Source: Nitrosopumilus sp. (GTDB taxonomy: Archaea > Thermoproteota > Nitrososphaeria > Nitrososphaerales > Nitrosopumilaceae). Taken from it: a stretch of 64,000 nucleotides of DNA. The position numbers and the translations under genes were made by a program. The notes beneath the pieces were generated by a model, which was not told the origin of the DNA, did no database searches, and saw only the letters and a program-made list of their open reading frames with translations. This document shows positions 8,805-17,549 of the stretch, in pieces. The DNA lies in the NCBI RefSeq assembly GCF_025699125.1, contig NZ_JAILWC010000004.1, positions 95,374 to 159,373 on the forward strand. The letters run 5' to 3'. Within the stretch, counting starts at the first letter, position 1. Each line of letters begins with the position of its first letter.

Positions 8805-8948
8805 TTATAGTTGTCCGACAGCTTCTTTGCAAACGCTAGTTGAGCATTTGCAGTCATGACTGCAAATACAATGACCTTGCATTGCACAATCGCATTCATA
8901 TTCTGGATCTCCGCTATCAGCTTCGCATCCACATGCTTGATCTACCAT
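8805..8948 (-). CDS. cysteine-rich metallothionein-like microprotein (47 aa)
   Basis: A 47-residue ORF from ATG 8948 to TAA 8805 with nine cysteines, mostly in C-x-C pairs (ACGCEA, ECDCAM, HCICSH, DCKCST) plus a final SVCKE, and two His. It has no hydrophobic segment. CxC density of this kind is typical of metallothioneins and similar metal-chelating peptides, so copper or zinc binding is the likely role, but no family was matched. It lies next to another small Cys protein, convergent. Confidence 0.65.
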   Translation of the reverse strand: MVDQACGCEADSGDPEYECDCAMQGHCICSHDCKCSTSVCKEAVGQL

Positions 8949-9011
8949 GCTAATTCTGTAATTTTACTTATTTTAAAAGGTTAGTACAAAAGACGAGAAA
9001 TTACTCCCTTT

Positions 9012-9926
9012 TCAAAGAATCCCAAGGATGTCATTACATGATTTTTGTATGAGATTGGCTTGTTGCTCAACTAAATTCATATCAGCCTCCAGATCAAATG
9101 CAACTTTTAAGATATGAATATGATCTTGTCCTCGATTCAAGGCATTCTTGATTTTTAAGAAATTTTCTTTGTTAATCCACCCCAGATAAAAATAACAGTC
9201 AGAGAGCCTTGAGTTTTTTACAAAGAATTCGTATTTTTGTTTAATAATTTGGGAATGATTATTTTTTTCAATTAAATCGGAGAACCCGATAGTAGATTTT
9301 AGCATTCTTTCTAGTAATGGGGGAGTAGCTCGCTCAATTCCCACAGTTTGAGTAACAATCGAGATATGCTCATTGATTTGATTTTTTTCCAGTCTTCTTA
9401 GAAGATCAAGCATATGAGAAGGACTAATTCGCAGATGATTCAATGAAGTGATTGCATCTGCCAAATTAAAAGTAGCACATTTTTGCCAACAAGGACCAAA
9501 AACATCAGAAGATTGAATCGATTCTTTTGTTTTTTGACAACAAAATAATGATTCAATCAAAGAATTTTTGGCAGAATCAGCATAAAGTGAAGAACGCTTT
9601 TCATTAATCTTTGATAGAAGCATCCTGAGTTCCCAGGAATCGTCCTGAATGATCTGAAGTTTATCATATTGAAGAAGCTGTTTTGACTGCGTTTCAGAAA
9701 ATGACGCATGATGAATCATAACAAATTCATTTTCATATGGCACGATTTCTTGTCCGGATTTTTCATCAAAGACAAAAACATCATAGTCACATGAATCATC
9801 ATTAATTTCAGATGTTCTGCATCCACCCAAACCAACTGGAAAACTAGTCAATTCATGTTCAGAAAGGAATTTTTTAACATCCATGAATTCAATGCTTTTG
9901 ATTTTTCTATAAAGGAACCAACTCAC
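9012..9926 (-). CDS. conserved hypothetical protein, possible nucleotidyltransferase-like N-terminus
   Basis: 304 residues; an in-frame ATG at 9884 (MDVKKFLSEHE) is an equally good start. The N-terminus contains GLGGCRTSEINDDSCDYDVFVF, reminiscent of the G-G/S...D-x-D core of the nucleotidyltransferase fold. The remainder is mostly helical, with a Cys-bearing stretch (SLFCCQKTKES; FGPCWQKCATFNLADA). It is soluble. The gene ends just upstream of tRNA-Glu on the opposite strand and lies outside the mobile region. The assignment to the fold is a guess. Confidence 0.5.
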   Translation of the reverse strand: MSWFLYRKIKSIEFMDVKKFLSEHELTSFPVGLGGCRTSEINDDSCDYDVFVFDEKSGQEIVPYENEFVMIHHASFSETQSKQLLQYDKLQIIQDDSWELRMLLSKINEKRSSLYADSAKNSLIESLFCCQKTKESIQSSDVFGPCWQKCATFNLADAITSLNHLRISPSHMLDLLRRLEKNQINEHISIVTQTVGIERATPPLLERMLKSTIGFSDLIEKNNHSQIIKQKYEFFVKNSRLSDCYFYLGWINKENFLKIKNALNRGQDHIHILKVAFDLEADMNLVEQQANLIQKSCNDILGIL

Positions 9927-9995
9927 AAAGTTTTACAAATTCATGCAAAGTCAAAACATTTCCTTTAAATTGAGATTTAATTGGTTTTGTATCAA

Positions 9996-10070
9996 GCTCC
10001 TATAGTGTAGTCCGGTTAAGCATTTTGGCTTCTCAAGCCAAAGACTCGGGTTCAAATCCCGATGGGAGCA
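9996..10070 (+). tRNA. tRNA-Glu (anticodon CTC)
   Basis: 75-nt cloverleaf. The acceptor stem GCTCCTA pairs with TGGGAGC, the anticodon stem TTGGC/GCCAA encloses loop TTCTCAA (anticodon CTC), and the T arm is CGGGTTCAAATCCCG. The discriminator is A at 10070 and CCA is not encoded. Its last four bases, AGCA, are the start of the 14-bp target-site duplication of the adjacent casposon, so the tRNA stayed intact after insertion. Confidence 0.95.
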
Positions 10071-10080
10071 TTACATTTTT
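10067..10080 (+). repeat. 14-bp target-site duplication, left copy
   Basis: AGCATTACATTTTT, identical to 21985-21998. It spans the last four bases of tRNA-Glu plus ten downstream bases. Fourteen to fifteen bp duplications at tRNA 3' ends are characteristic of casposon integration. Confidence 0.93.
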
Positions 10081-10114
10081 GGGAATATAGACAGAGGCTT
10101 AGAAATGTCACAAA
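10081..10114 (+). repeat. casposon left terminal inverted repeat
   Basis: Begins GGGAATATAGACAGAGGC and ends in the block AGAAATGTCACAAA. The reverse complement of 21951-21984 matches it at 29 of 34 positions; the differences are position 5 and a four-base cluster at 16-20. Confidence 0.92.
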
Positions 10115-10282
10115 AACTCTCAGTTTAGAAAAAAATAGATTTGTACAATGTAAAAAGAACTTATCGATAATCAGTAAAAAGGTAAAGCCTCAAACTATGC
10201 GTAACTCACTGCTATTTTTGGTATTGACTAGAGAATGATATGGAAGTTATGAATTGTCGGGAGACAATAAAAATCGATTAAA

Positions 10283-11245
10283 TTATTTTAGTAACTTTCG
10301 ATGTTCTTCTTTACTGATTAAAACATTTGGTGTTACATCCAACTCTATGTTTTCATATGTGTCTAGAATTTTATTAACTCTAGGGATATATTTTTCAACA
10401 CGTTTTTTAATTTCTTTACAATACATTATGGTTTGATCTGCTATTTTTTGTCTGTCTTCATCACTACGCTTTGCATCCATAAAATCACTTAATGTTTGCA
10501 TTGCTGTATTTGCATGATGAATCCAATTTGCCAATACAGACATTTCCTCATTCAAGCCTTCTGTATAGATATAATTTGTAGATGTTAATTCATCAATTGC
10601 ATTTTTATTAAATCTATAAAATCCTACAAAGTCCTTAGTTATTGGGTTTTCTCCATCTATATGAATTTCAGCTACTCGTAGATTTTCAAATAGTTCTGAA
10701 AGTAAACCTGTTAATTTGTTCCTGATTTGTTTTTTCTCAAAAGTTTTCATCACAAGATCTTCAATTTTTAGAAAATCGAAAACAGGATTATCTGCTTTTT
10801 CAGGGTTTTCTTTAATTTTCTTTAATATCTTTTTGATGTTATTGTTGAACTCTATGATTTGTTTTGGGCTTTTGATAGAATATTCTACAACTCCATATAT
10901 GCTTAAATCTGAAATGAATTTTTTTGCTTTAATATCTTTGTTGGTAACAATTATTGTTCTTGTTGATAAAGCATGTCTTACACCTAATTCCCACATAACA
11001 TTTCCATTAAACCCCGTAATATCTGCCAAAACTAGATGAGCATTCTTCAAATTTTCAATAATTTCCTTAGTAAATGATCCAGTTGTTATTTCGGATCGAA
11101 TGCATCTGTAACCATATCCTGCCGATTCGATAGCAGATTTAAAAAAATGTTCATAAATCTCATTCCATTTATTAGAAGAGATTTTCATATGTGTTGAAAA
11201 AGGCATTATGACATAACAAACTTTTTTGCGAGGTTGTTGTCTCAA
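10283..11245 (-). CDS. NDT/TIR-like nucleotide-processing domain protein (casposon cargo)
   Basis: 320 residues. The N-terminal about 150 residues fit the nucleoside 2-deoxyribosyltransferase/TIR-like superfamily: an initial strand CYVIMPFS, then LVLADITGFNGNVMWELGVRHAL, in which the Glu of MWELG (about E86) is at the catalytic-Glu position of these enzymes. The remaining about 170 residues are helical (a four-helix-like region and a coiled C-terminus). Relatives either cleave N-glycosidic bonds in nucleosides/NAD or bind nucleotides, and several act in antiviral defence. As casposon cargo a defence role is possible but unproven. First gene inside the left end. Confidence 0.65.
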   Translation of the reverse strand: MRQQPRKKVCYVIMPFSTHMKISSNKWNEIYEHFFKSAIESAGYGYRCIRSEITTGSFTKEIIENLKNAHLVLADITGFNGNVMWELGVRHALSTRTIIVTNKDIKAKKFISDLSIYGVVEYSIKSPKQIIEFNNNIKKILKKIKENPEKADNPVFDFLKIEDLVMKTFEKKQIRNKLTGLLSELFENLRVAEIHIDGENPITKDFVGFYRFNKNAIDELTSTNYIYTEGLNEEMSVLANWIHHANTAMQTLSDFMDAKRSDEDRQKIADQTIMYCKEIKKRVEKYIPRVNKILDTYENIELDVTPNVLISKEEHRKLLK

Positions 11246-11315
11246 TACTCAGTTAATATGTGACAATTATTTAATCATATTTTATCTTCGTTAAGGAAAG
11301 TCATAGAAATTAACA

Positions 11316-11468
11316 CTAAATTTCCTGCTGTTTTTTTCTGAAATAGACCACATATTTTCTAACCAAATTCATTTTTCTATCTGCATTCAAAGTCGCTTTC
11401 CTGACATATTCCCTAATTTTTCCTATCTGAGAAATATTCTCTTGTAGAGGCGATGATACTTCGATCAT
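11316..11468 (-). CDS. small basic hypothetical protein (50 aa)
   Basis: Short ORF from ATG 11468 to TAG 11316. The peptide starts MIEVSSPLQENISQIGKIRE and ends with a Lys/Arg-rich helix (VRKYVVYFRKKQQEI). Helix-forming composition and the charge bias suggest it is coding, possibly a nucleic-acid binding or toxin/antitoxin-size peptide, but I recognise no family. Located in the casposon cargo region between two other minus-strand genes. Confidence 0.4.
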   Translation of the reverse strand: MIEVSSPLQENISQIGKIREYVRKATLNADRKMNLVRKYVVYFRKKQQEI

Positions 11469-11602
11469 TGATGGCTATCAAATTTATCATAATTACGTTA
11501 GACCGCACATGGAACTAGACGACAAGACCCCTGTCGATGTCTGTAAGATTAAGATTAAAGAAAAAGATAAGGGGATACGTTAATTCATAACGCGTCTAAA
11601 TT

Positions 11603-11725
11603 TTAATCATCAGTATCTGAATCATCAGAACTGTCAGAATCATCAGGTTCTGAGAAATATGATTCTTTGATTACTTTTCTAGTCTTAGGTAATTCCAAAT
11701 CAATGTCGTCATTTTCACTAGACAT
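11603..11725 (-). CDS. acidic microprotein (40 aa)
   Basis: ORF from ATG 11725 to TAA 11603. The peptide starts MSSENDDIDLELPKTRKVIK and ends in an Asp/Ser tail (PDDSDSSDDSDTDD). The tail arises from imperfect TCATCAG-type triplet repeats. It is strongly acidic and probably disordered. Its ATG lies about 50 bp from the divergent membrane-protein gene at 11777. Function unknown. Confidence 0.45.
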   Translation of the reverse strand: MSSENDDIDLELPKTRKVIKESYFSEPDDSDSSDDSDTDD

Positions 11726-11776
11726 AGTATCATAAAATATGAGACCTTTTATTTAAGAATATTATTTGATTGAATA

Positions 11777-12328
11777 TTGCCTGAAAAAGAATTTCTTGAC
11801 GAATTAAAATCTCAGTTTACTAGATTAATTACTTCTAAAGATCGACTTGATACCAAGACAAGTAATATGATAACAATGTCTGGTATGATATCGACATTAT
11901 TGTTAGGAATAGGGGCTTTTCTTCTAAAAACTGTGGATTCATCGTATTCTGGGTTTTCATGTTTATTGATAATTTTGCTGAGTGGTGTTGTATTGATGAT
12001 AACAACAGTGGTACTCAATATTTTAGCATACAAAATAAGAGACCAAACATACCCTATGGGAACTAACCCATTTTTCTTAAAAGATGGGAATCCCAACACA
12101 ACAAACATAGAGAAATTTTCCAATGCGAAAACAGATGTTTTTGATAAAAGAATGATTGAAGAATATTTGGCAAGTATCAAAAATACAGAACAACAAATAG
12201 ATGATAAAGGTAGAATATTGAAATGGTCTCAAATTACATTTCTTACAGGCATAATTACCATTCCGTTATTGATTGGAATACTCATTCATGTTTTTAGTAC
12301 AAATGGAGTGACAATTGGTACAGGATAA
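11777..12328 (+). CDS. small membrane protein, possible Pycsar-effector-like (casposon cargo)
   Basis: 183 residues starting at TTG 11777, with an AT-rich TATA-like stretch (TTTATTTAAG) about 25 bp upstream. Two adjacent transmembrane helices (about 33-52 and 58-82) follow the sequence KDRLDTKTSNMITMSG. A third helix lies near the C-terminus (about 155-175). A D-T/S-K-x-S/A motif before a double-TM unit resembles the PycTM/SLATT-type membrane effectors of nucleotide-signalling defence systems. The match is by eye and weak. No cyclase gene is next to it. Confidence 0.5.
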   Translation: MPEKEFLDELKSQFTRLITSKDRLDTKTSNMITMSGMISTLLLGIGAFLLKTVDSSYSGFSCLLIILLSGVVLMITTVVLNILAYKIRDQTYPMGTNPFFLKDGNPNTTNIEKFSNAKTDVFDKRMIEEYLASIKNTEQQIDDKGRILKWSQITFLTGIITIPLLIGILIHVFSTNGVTIGTG

Positions 12329-12356
12329 TCATGTATTCGAATTGAAGAAAAAATCG

Positions 12357-12374
12357 GGTCTGATTAATCAGACC
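12357..12374. terminator. 18-bp perfect palindrome between convergent genes
   Basis: GGTCTGATTAATCAGACC is self-complementary over all 18 bases. It sits after the stop of the membrane-protein gene (12328) and overlaps the stop codon of the convergent small ORF (12364-12459). The position suggests a bidirectional transcript end or a dimeric-protein binding site. Confidence 0.45.
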
Positions 12375-12459
12375 AAACCATAATTGTAGTGTTAATATCG
12401 TCTAGTTTGGATACTATTTCTTTCAATAGTCCAATTACCTGAGTTTGATATTCGTCCAT
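12364..12459 (-). CDS. small helical hypothetical protein (31 aa)
   Basis: ORF from ATG 12459 to TAA 12364. The peptide, starting MDEYQTQVIGLLKEIVSKLD, has a regular heptad-like hydrophobic pattern and ends in TTIMVWSD. It may be a short coiled-coil peptide. Its end overlaps the perfect palindrome at 12357-12374. Weakly supported. Confidence 0.35.
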   Translation of the reverse strand: MDEYQTQVIGLLKEIVSKLDDINTTIMVWSD

Positions 12460-12628
12460 GAATAATTTGTAATATTCAATCAATTAACTATGTTCCTAAC
12501 CCTTAACAGAGAGAAAATGTCCCATGAACTTGATACACCATTAGATGATCTCTTTAAAAACATCGTAAATTAAATGCAAGAAAGAGAAACTCAATAAATT
12601 TTTTATAAAAATTATTGTTAAATGGATC

Positions 12629-13693
12629 CTAAATCAAATTCAGTTGCATTCGTTTTTTATGTTCTAATATTGGTAGTAAAAACAACGCAAATGCAAATAT
12701 TCCCAAAACAAGAGACATCATCCAAGTTCCTAAATGTTCATACCAAATAATTGCTGAATTTTTCAGATCATCCTGTATAACAGATATCATAGCAGAAGTC
12801 ATCATGATGAAAATTGCACTTCCAATAACTATTAAAAGAATTTTGTCAATAGGAATTTCTCTAGGCTTATGATTCTCGTATTCTAAAGATGCGTACAAAT
12901 CATTCTCTTTTTTGTAAATACTTTTTTTATAAATTATATCGACATCTCCTAAATATAGATCAGCGTAATGATAGAATGATTTAGTATTAAGAAATAAAGA
13001 TCTTTTAATTCTAAATGCTTTCATTAGTGGAAGTGTGATAAAAAATGTAACACTTATTCCAACTATTATGACTAGAGGTAAAGCATAAGATATGGGAACT
13101 AATTCTAAAGGAATTACCACGGTATCATAAATCAAAGGCATTTGCAATAAACCTATAATTAAAGAACTAATTGCAATTGTTGGAATTATACTACGTTTGG
13201 CACTTGGTAATGTTTCATAATAATTTTTTATATCTGTACTTCTTTTTCTAAGTTCATCAACTTCATAGGATGATTGTTCATTAAGAGTTTGTGTGTATAT
13301 CTCTCTTAAGTAAATTTTATGAAGTTTAACTAATTGTCGACGAATATGTGTCTGAATAAAATATTTTAAAATAAATCTATATGTTTTTCGAGTGACAGTA
13401 ACTCCGCTAAGTTTAGGCTTATCGTTTTTATTTTTTAGATATTTAAAATAATTTCTTAATATTGAAATCCACAATTTAAAATCATAATAAAAAGTAAAGA
13501 TGAATCCCAGAAGAGTGAAAAACTCAATGCCTAATTTTTGTTCTTTAATTAATTTGATTGGCTCGTCTTGAAAATATTCGAATTTTTGACATTGTTTGTC
13601 ATTTTCAACACCATTTAGTACTTTATCATAAGTAAGAGTCAAGTCTTTGTCTAATTCCATAATTTTCTTTATTCGTTCTTGTTGAAGGGTCAT
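12629..13693 (-). CDS. multi-spanning membrane protein of unknown function (casposon cargo)
   Basis: 354 residues with about five hydrophobic helices: near 57-75 (FFTLLGFIFTFYY), 178-198 (IIPTIAISSLIIGLLQMPLI), 203-228 (ALPLVIIVGISVTFFITLPL), 288-310 (LLIVIGSAIFIMMTSAMI) and 325-346 (WMMSLVLGIFAFALFLLPIL). A cytoplasmic basic region lies between the first and second helices. No family recognised. It is in the same orientation as the polymerase operon, 126 bp downstream of the polymerase stop. Confidence 0.6.
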   Translation of the reverse strand: MTLQQERIKKIMELDKDLTLTYDKVLNGVENDKQCQKFEYFQDEPIKLIKEQKLGIEFFTLLGFIFTFYYDFKLWISILRNYFKYLKNKNDKPKLSGVTVTRKTYRFILKYFIQTHIRRQLVKLHKIYLREIYTQTLNEQSSYEVDELRKRSTDIKNYYETLPSAKRSIIPTIAISSLIIGLLQMPLIYDTVVIPLELVPISYALPLVIIVGISVTFFITLPLMKAFRIKRSLFLNTKSFYHYADLYLGDVDIIYKKSIYKKENDLYASLEYENHKPREIPIDKILLIVIGSAIFIMMTSAMISVIQDDLKNSAIIWYEHLGTWMMSLVLGIFAFALFLLPILEHKKRMQLNLI

Positions 13694-13819
13694 TACTTTT
13701 TCTAAATCATGATGGTTTATCGTATATTTAATGGATTTTTATCGAATCAGAAACTAGTTTTGTATATCAGTGGTATTGTTTGAAAATTATTTTACAACAA
13801 ACAATTACACAATTTGAAG

Positions 13820-16552
13820 TTAATTCTTCGAGAAATCCTTCTTGAACAATTTTTCTAATATTTTCATTCTAAGCACAATCATCTTATCGCTTTCTAGTTT
13901 CTTTTTCAACCTGTAAAACTCCCTTCTATCCAGTCCAATTTCAAGTGCATTTTCCAGAGTCAAACTAGCAATGATCTCTCGCAGTTTCTTTTGTTCATTC
14001 ACATACTCACTGTTGTCTTCTGCAAAGACGCCTCTTACCATTGAAAATTCGATATTGTTTGCCTCTTTTCCGATGTACTTGATGGAATTCTTGTCAATCT
14101 CTATGTGTTTGCGCTCTAAAACTCCGATATCCCCGTTTGATTTTGCCTCAGGATGATTGATGTAATCCTCAAAGACATGATCAAGCATTTTCCAGTATTC
14201 CTTTGAATCAAGTGAGCCTTCATGCGGATAGATCTTGCCTGTTTTATGATCAAGGAATTCCATGTATGGTACTTGGCTGTGTTTTGATGAATCGACTTTG
14301 GGAATCATAGGTATGATTGGTTCTCCAGTTTGAGGATCTTTTTGCGTAGCAGTTCCCATATTGAAAAAGTTAAACGGCTTTATCGAATCCGAGTAGGATT
14401 TTCCCTTGTTTAGTTTTGAAAATCTTTCATAGATTGGAAAAGTGCTTACTCGTAGTGTAGAAATTGCAGGTCTGTTTTTGTATTTTGAAATAATCTCGTC
14501 TTTTCTTTCTGGATGATAGTGAACTTCTAGAATGTCTTTCCACCATTGCTCATGGTCTACTCCTTCCAAATGTCCTAATCCATGTGAAGAATACTTGTAG
14601 ATTACAATCTCACCATCTTCAAATCCATAAAGGACGTATCTCTTTGCTGAAATTCCGTAAAACCAGACATTGTCTGCAAGATGTTTTTCCTTGTTTTCAT
14701 CTTCATAGTCTTCAATCTTGAACATCTCTACGTCATGCTTGTACGGGTTTAATAGTTTGAAAAAATCCTGAATCAGTTGCACATGCTTTGGCGAAATGAA
14801 AACTGCATCAGTGTCACAGTATGCCATGTATCCGTTATTCTCTAAAACAAGTGACTCGGCTGTTGCCAAGATTAGTCTGGCGCCAGATGTCAGAAAAACA
14901 CCCATTACTGGATTGAAAAAAGTACCGTTCTTCTCTATTCTCTCCACACTAGTTTCAAATGACTCATCAGAGCCATACACAGAAACGTCGTTGTTTTTGT
15001 CTGGATGCTCGATATCTTGCTGAATAAAAATTCCATAGGATGAAGAATTTGCAACTATCTTGAGATGATTCTGAATTAACTTTGAGATGGAATCATCTAA
15101 TGAGATGATGTTATTTTTTATCTCCAGTCTCTTTTCAATTATTTTCTGAATAAAATCTTCATCAGGTTTTACGATAATCCCTTCAAAGATCTCAATTTCC
15201 TTGAGATTCTCCTGTATTCCTTCTGGAGCAAAAGTGATTGATTCTAGAATCTGTGGAGTTTTTCCAGATAAGAATTTTGAGCCTATCAAGTCATGCAGTG
15301 TAATCCAAATGGCAGTGCCATCAAGGGATTTTTGATAGTTTATGCCTATATTGGTTGTATTTTGTGTGTTGTATTTTGCTCTGGCAGGCAGTATGTCGTC
15401 ATCTGGAACTACCTTGCAAATGGTTACAGATTCTCCCCAGAATTCTTTGTTTGCCACATCTTGTTTGGTTATAGTGTCAAGTAGTCTTTGAGTTTTCTTT
15501 GTGGATTTATGATGGATTATCTTTTTTGCTTTTAGGAATTTGTCCATCTGTAACAAGACGTAGATTGTAGGATACATGCTTGTAAAATCAATGTAGGATG
15601 TTTTGGTCGGAGTCTTTCTAATCATACAATCAGTTCTGCCCCCCAAATACGTCATCATGACATAACCTAACAGCTCCCTTGAAAAACTTGGGTTTTGTTT
15701 TAAGAAAGGTACTATTCCAATTTGCTCCAGATACGATTTTCCAATTGATGCCGGAGAGTACAATTCACTTTCATGCTTGCGGATATGATAAGTTATGTAT
15801 CTCTTCATTGCTTGCAAGTACAGGTCATGTGTAGCTAGAGTATCATTGATGTTGTAATCAACATATTCTTTGGAGATGACTCCGTGTTCGTCTGTTTCTA
15901 ATTTCCTATATGGAGATCCAAAGTCAATTAGAGCGTTTTTTAGATTGTACGATTCGTTTGTAAGCGAGAAAATAAACGTCTTGAGATCAACAAAGCAACC
16001 GCGATAGGTTCCAGATTTTTTCTCAGTCTCTGTTTTAGATGGAGATGCAAACTGGATGAATGCTGATTTTCCATCAAGGCTTTTAATTACAATTCTAGGA
16101 TTGCTTTTGTTCTCAGATAATTTTAATGAGAATCCGTTGTGTTGCAGTTTTGATTTTCCACAATATGTTGCAAGTCGCGACAAGTCAAAGGGGAGATTAA
16201 ATCCAACGCAAATTGCCCTTACACGATAGACATTTGGAATGAATACCTGCTCGACAAAGTCTTTCCTTGAGAGTAATTCACATTTACGCTTTGATGCAAT
16301 TTTTGTGATTTTCTCAATGTCCTGTTTTGATAAATTGTCGTCATAAAATATACAAAAATGGCGCAGTTTTCCAAACGACCATACACCGCAAGAGCCAAAG
16401 ACCAACCCCTGAAACTCATCAGATCTTGTCTCAGTGTCCAAAACTAAAACGAGGTTTTGATTTACCTCGAGTTTTAGGCGCGGTTTGTCTCTTTTTTTGC
16501 CTTTTTTCTCAGTGTAGCATCTGAAATAGAGAGGTAATCTGGTCATTGCCAT
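13820..16552 (-). CDS. polB: casposon family B DNA polymerase (protein-primed type)
   Basis: 910 residues with complete exonuclease and polymerase motifs. ExoI is VLDTET (D39, E41), ExoII GFNLPFD (N119, D123) and ExoIII YNIND (Y233, D237). The linker motif YLGGR is near 302-306. Motif A is DFTSMYP (D322), motif B K-x-x-x-N-SSYG (about 498-507) and motif C YCDTDAVF (D580, D582). The compact size, lack of an archaeal-replicase N-terminus and location with Cas1 identify it as the casposon polymerase thought to copy the excised element. The start overlaps the HNH stop by 10 bp, so HTH-HNH-PolB form one operon. Confidence 0.93.
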   Translation of the reverse strand: MAMTRLPLYFRCYTEKKGKKRDKPRLKLEVNQNLVLVLDTETRSDEFQGLVFGSCGVWSFGKLRHFCIFYDDNLSKQDIEKITKIASKRKCELLSRKDFVEQVFIPNVYRVRAICVGFNLPFDLSRLATYCGKSKLQHNGFSLKLSENKSNPRIVIKSLDGKSAFIQFASPSKTETEKKSGTYRGCFVDLKTFIFSLTNESYNLKNALIDFGSPYRKLETDEHGVISKEYVDYNINDTLATHDLYLQAMKRYITYHIRKHESELYSPASIGKSYLEQIGIVPFLKQNPSFSRELLGYVMMTYLGGRTDCMIRKTPTKTSYIDFTSMYPTIYVLLQMDKFLKAKKIIHHKSTKKTQRLLDTITKQDVANKEFWGESVTICKVVPDDDILPARAKYNTQNTTNIGINYQKSLDGTAIWITLHDLIGSKFLSGKTPQILESITFAPEGIQENLKEIEIFEGIIVKPDEDFIQKIIEKRLEIKNNIISLDDSISKLIQNHLKIVANSSSYGIFIQQDIEHPDKNNDVSVYGSDESFETSVERIEKNGTFFNPVMGVFLTSGARLILATAESLVLENNGYMAYCDTDAVFISPKHVQLIQDFFKLLNPYKHDVEMFKIEDYEDENKEKHLADNVWFYGISAKRYVLYGFEDGEIVIYKYSSHGLGHLEGVDHEQWWKDILEVHYHPERKDEIISKYKNRPAISTLRVSTFPIYERFSKLNKGKSYSDSIKPFNFFNMGTATQKDPQTGEPIIPMIPKVDSSKHSQVPYMEFLDHKTGKIYPHEGSLDSKEYWKMLDHVFEDYINHPEAKSNGDIGVLERKHIEIDKNSIKYIGKEANNIEFSMVRGVFAEDNSEYVNEQKKLREIIASLTLENALEIGLDRREFYRLKKKLESDKMIVLRMKILEKLFKKDFSKN

Positions 16553-17025
16553 CTTTCCAAAAGCACGTTTATCTTTTCATTATACGAATAGGCTAATTTT
16601 GAGTAAATACTGTTTCCTGTCTTGATTGTCTTTAATTCCAAAATGTTTTGCAATCCCAAAAGAAAAAATGCCTGTATGACAAATTCTGTCTGATTCTTTT
16701 TCAGCCATCTTTTGTCCCATGTTTTCTGTCTGTCTGATAGCCATCGGTGACAAACAAGGCATACGGTTATTGTTCGATAGTCATGCTTTCTTCCTGAGAC
16801 ATGATGAAGTTCTAAATCACAAAGATCCTCTTTTGAATTACAAATCTCGCATCTTTGTTTTTTGATTTTTGATTCACGTTTAGTTTGATGGAATAAATCA
16901 TCAATCCATTTTTGAGCACTGTAGATTTCTGATTTTGTAATATCAAGTAATTTCATAATTCTTTCATTTGAGAAAACAGATAATGGTAAAACTACATCAC
17001 TATTCAAATTCATACACATCCACAA
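16543..17025 (-). CDS. HNH endonuclease of the casposon
   Basis: 160 residues with a zinc-bound HNH core: C59-x2-C62 (RCEICN), the LELHHVSG segment (H74, H75), then C89-x2-C92-H93 (VCLVCHRW). An HNH nuclease is a standard companion of Cas1 and PolB in casposons; its precise step is not established and could be processing of replication intermediates or target-related cleavage. It overlaps the HTH gene upstream (26 bp) and the polymerase downstream (10 bp). MNLNSDVV at codon 5 is an alternative start. Confidence 0.88.
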   Translation of the reverse strand: MWMCMNLNSDVVLPLSVFSNERIMKLLDITKSEIYSAQKWIDDLFHQTKRESKIKKQRCEICNSKEDLCDLELHHVSGRKHDYRTITVCLVCHRWLSDRQKTWDKRWLKKNQTEFVIQAFFLLGLQNILELKTIKTGNSIYSKLAYSYNEKINVLLERWQ

Positions 17026-17506
17026 ATTCAGGTTCTTCTACTCTCTCTTCAACAGAAATTATTTTTTTAGGTCTAGTTTCAAAAGAGTGCAACTTTCCAT
17101 TGCTGTCTCTGATTTTCTTTTTGGAAAACTCTGATAATTTTTTCTTGTTGCCCTTTTTGAATTCCTTTACAGCGTTATGATATTTTCCAACGGTACTGGC
17201 ATGTCTTGAATCATTAATCTCGATTGAAATTTTTTTCCCTTTTTCATTAATTATCATGGAGCGTGAAATCTTGTCAAATTTCTTTGCAACCCATCTTCTG
17301 TTTATTTTTTTGAAAGCATTGGTATGATTGAGAACCATTTTTACTGAGAGTTTGTTTTGTCTTGCAATCTTTGTCAGTGACTTTTTTGTAGTACGTGCTT
17401 CTGAAACAACCTCTAGTGATCTCATTCGAAGATCCTTTTCTTCTGACTTTAGATTTTCCCAAGATTTTCTGAAAATTGGAATTTTCTTTCTTTTTGCTGT
17501 TGACAC
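17000..17506 (-). CDS. basic helix-turn-helix protein, first gene of casposon polymerase operon
   Basis: 168 residues, strongly basic in the first 130 and acidic at the end (VEERVEEPEFVDVYEFE). A probable HTH is at about 40-70 (KKSLTKIARQNKLSVKMVLNH). DNA-binding HTH proteins of this size accompany thaumarchaeal casposon polymerases; its role may be control of the operon or DNA-end binding. It begins 62 bp from the divergent wHTH-cas1 operon and shares that control region, which holds a palindrome at 17538-17549. Confidence 0.75.
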   Translation of the reverse strand: MSTAKRKKIPIFRKSWENLKSEEKDLRMRSLEVVSEARTTKKSLTKIARQNKLSVKMVLNHTNAFKKINRRWVAKKFDKISRSMIINEKGKKISIEINDSRHASTVGKYHNAVKEFKKGNKKKLSEFSKKKIRDSNGKLHSFETRPKKIISVEERVEEPEFVDVYEFE

Positions 17507-17537
17507 ATGTAATATTAAATAAAAAATACATTTATCT

Positions 17538-17549
17538 ACTCAGATGAGT
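17538..17549. promoter_or_regulatory. operator-like palindrome in divergent casposon promoter
   Basis: ACTCAGATGAGT: 5-bp arms with a 2-bp centre, extended imperfectly by CT/AG bases outside (CTACTCA...TGAGTGTAG). It is 19 bp upstream of the wHTH ATG and 31 bp from the opposite gene, so a bound protein could silence both operons. The wHTH or HTH protein is the obvious candidate. Palindrome seen; function inferred. Confidence 0.45.

Noticed and set aside
9996-10080. Attachment site of a tyrosine-integrase island at tRNA-Glu
   Set aside because: Only four tRNA bases are duplicated, not a 20-50 bp tRNA 3' fragment, and no integrase gene is present.
12503-12573. 18-codon frame starting MSHELDTPLDD near 12.5 kb
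   Set aside because: Too short and lacking any pattern to support it as a gene.
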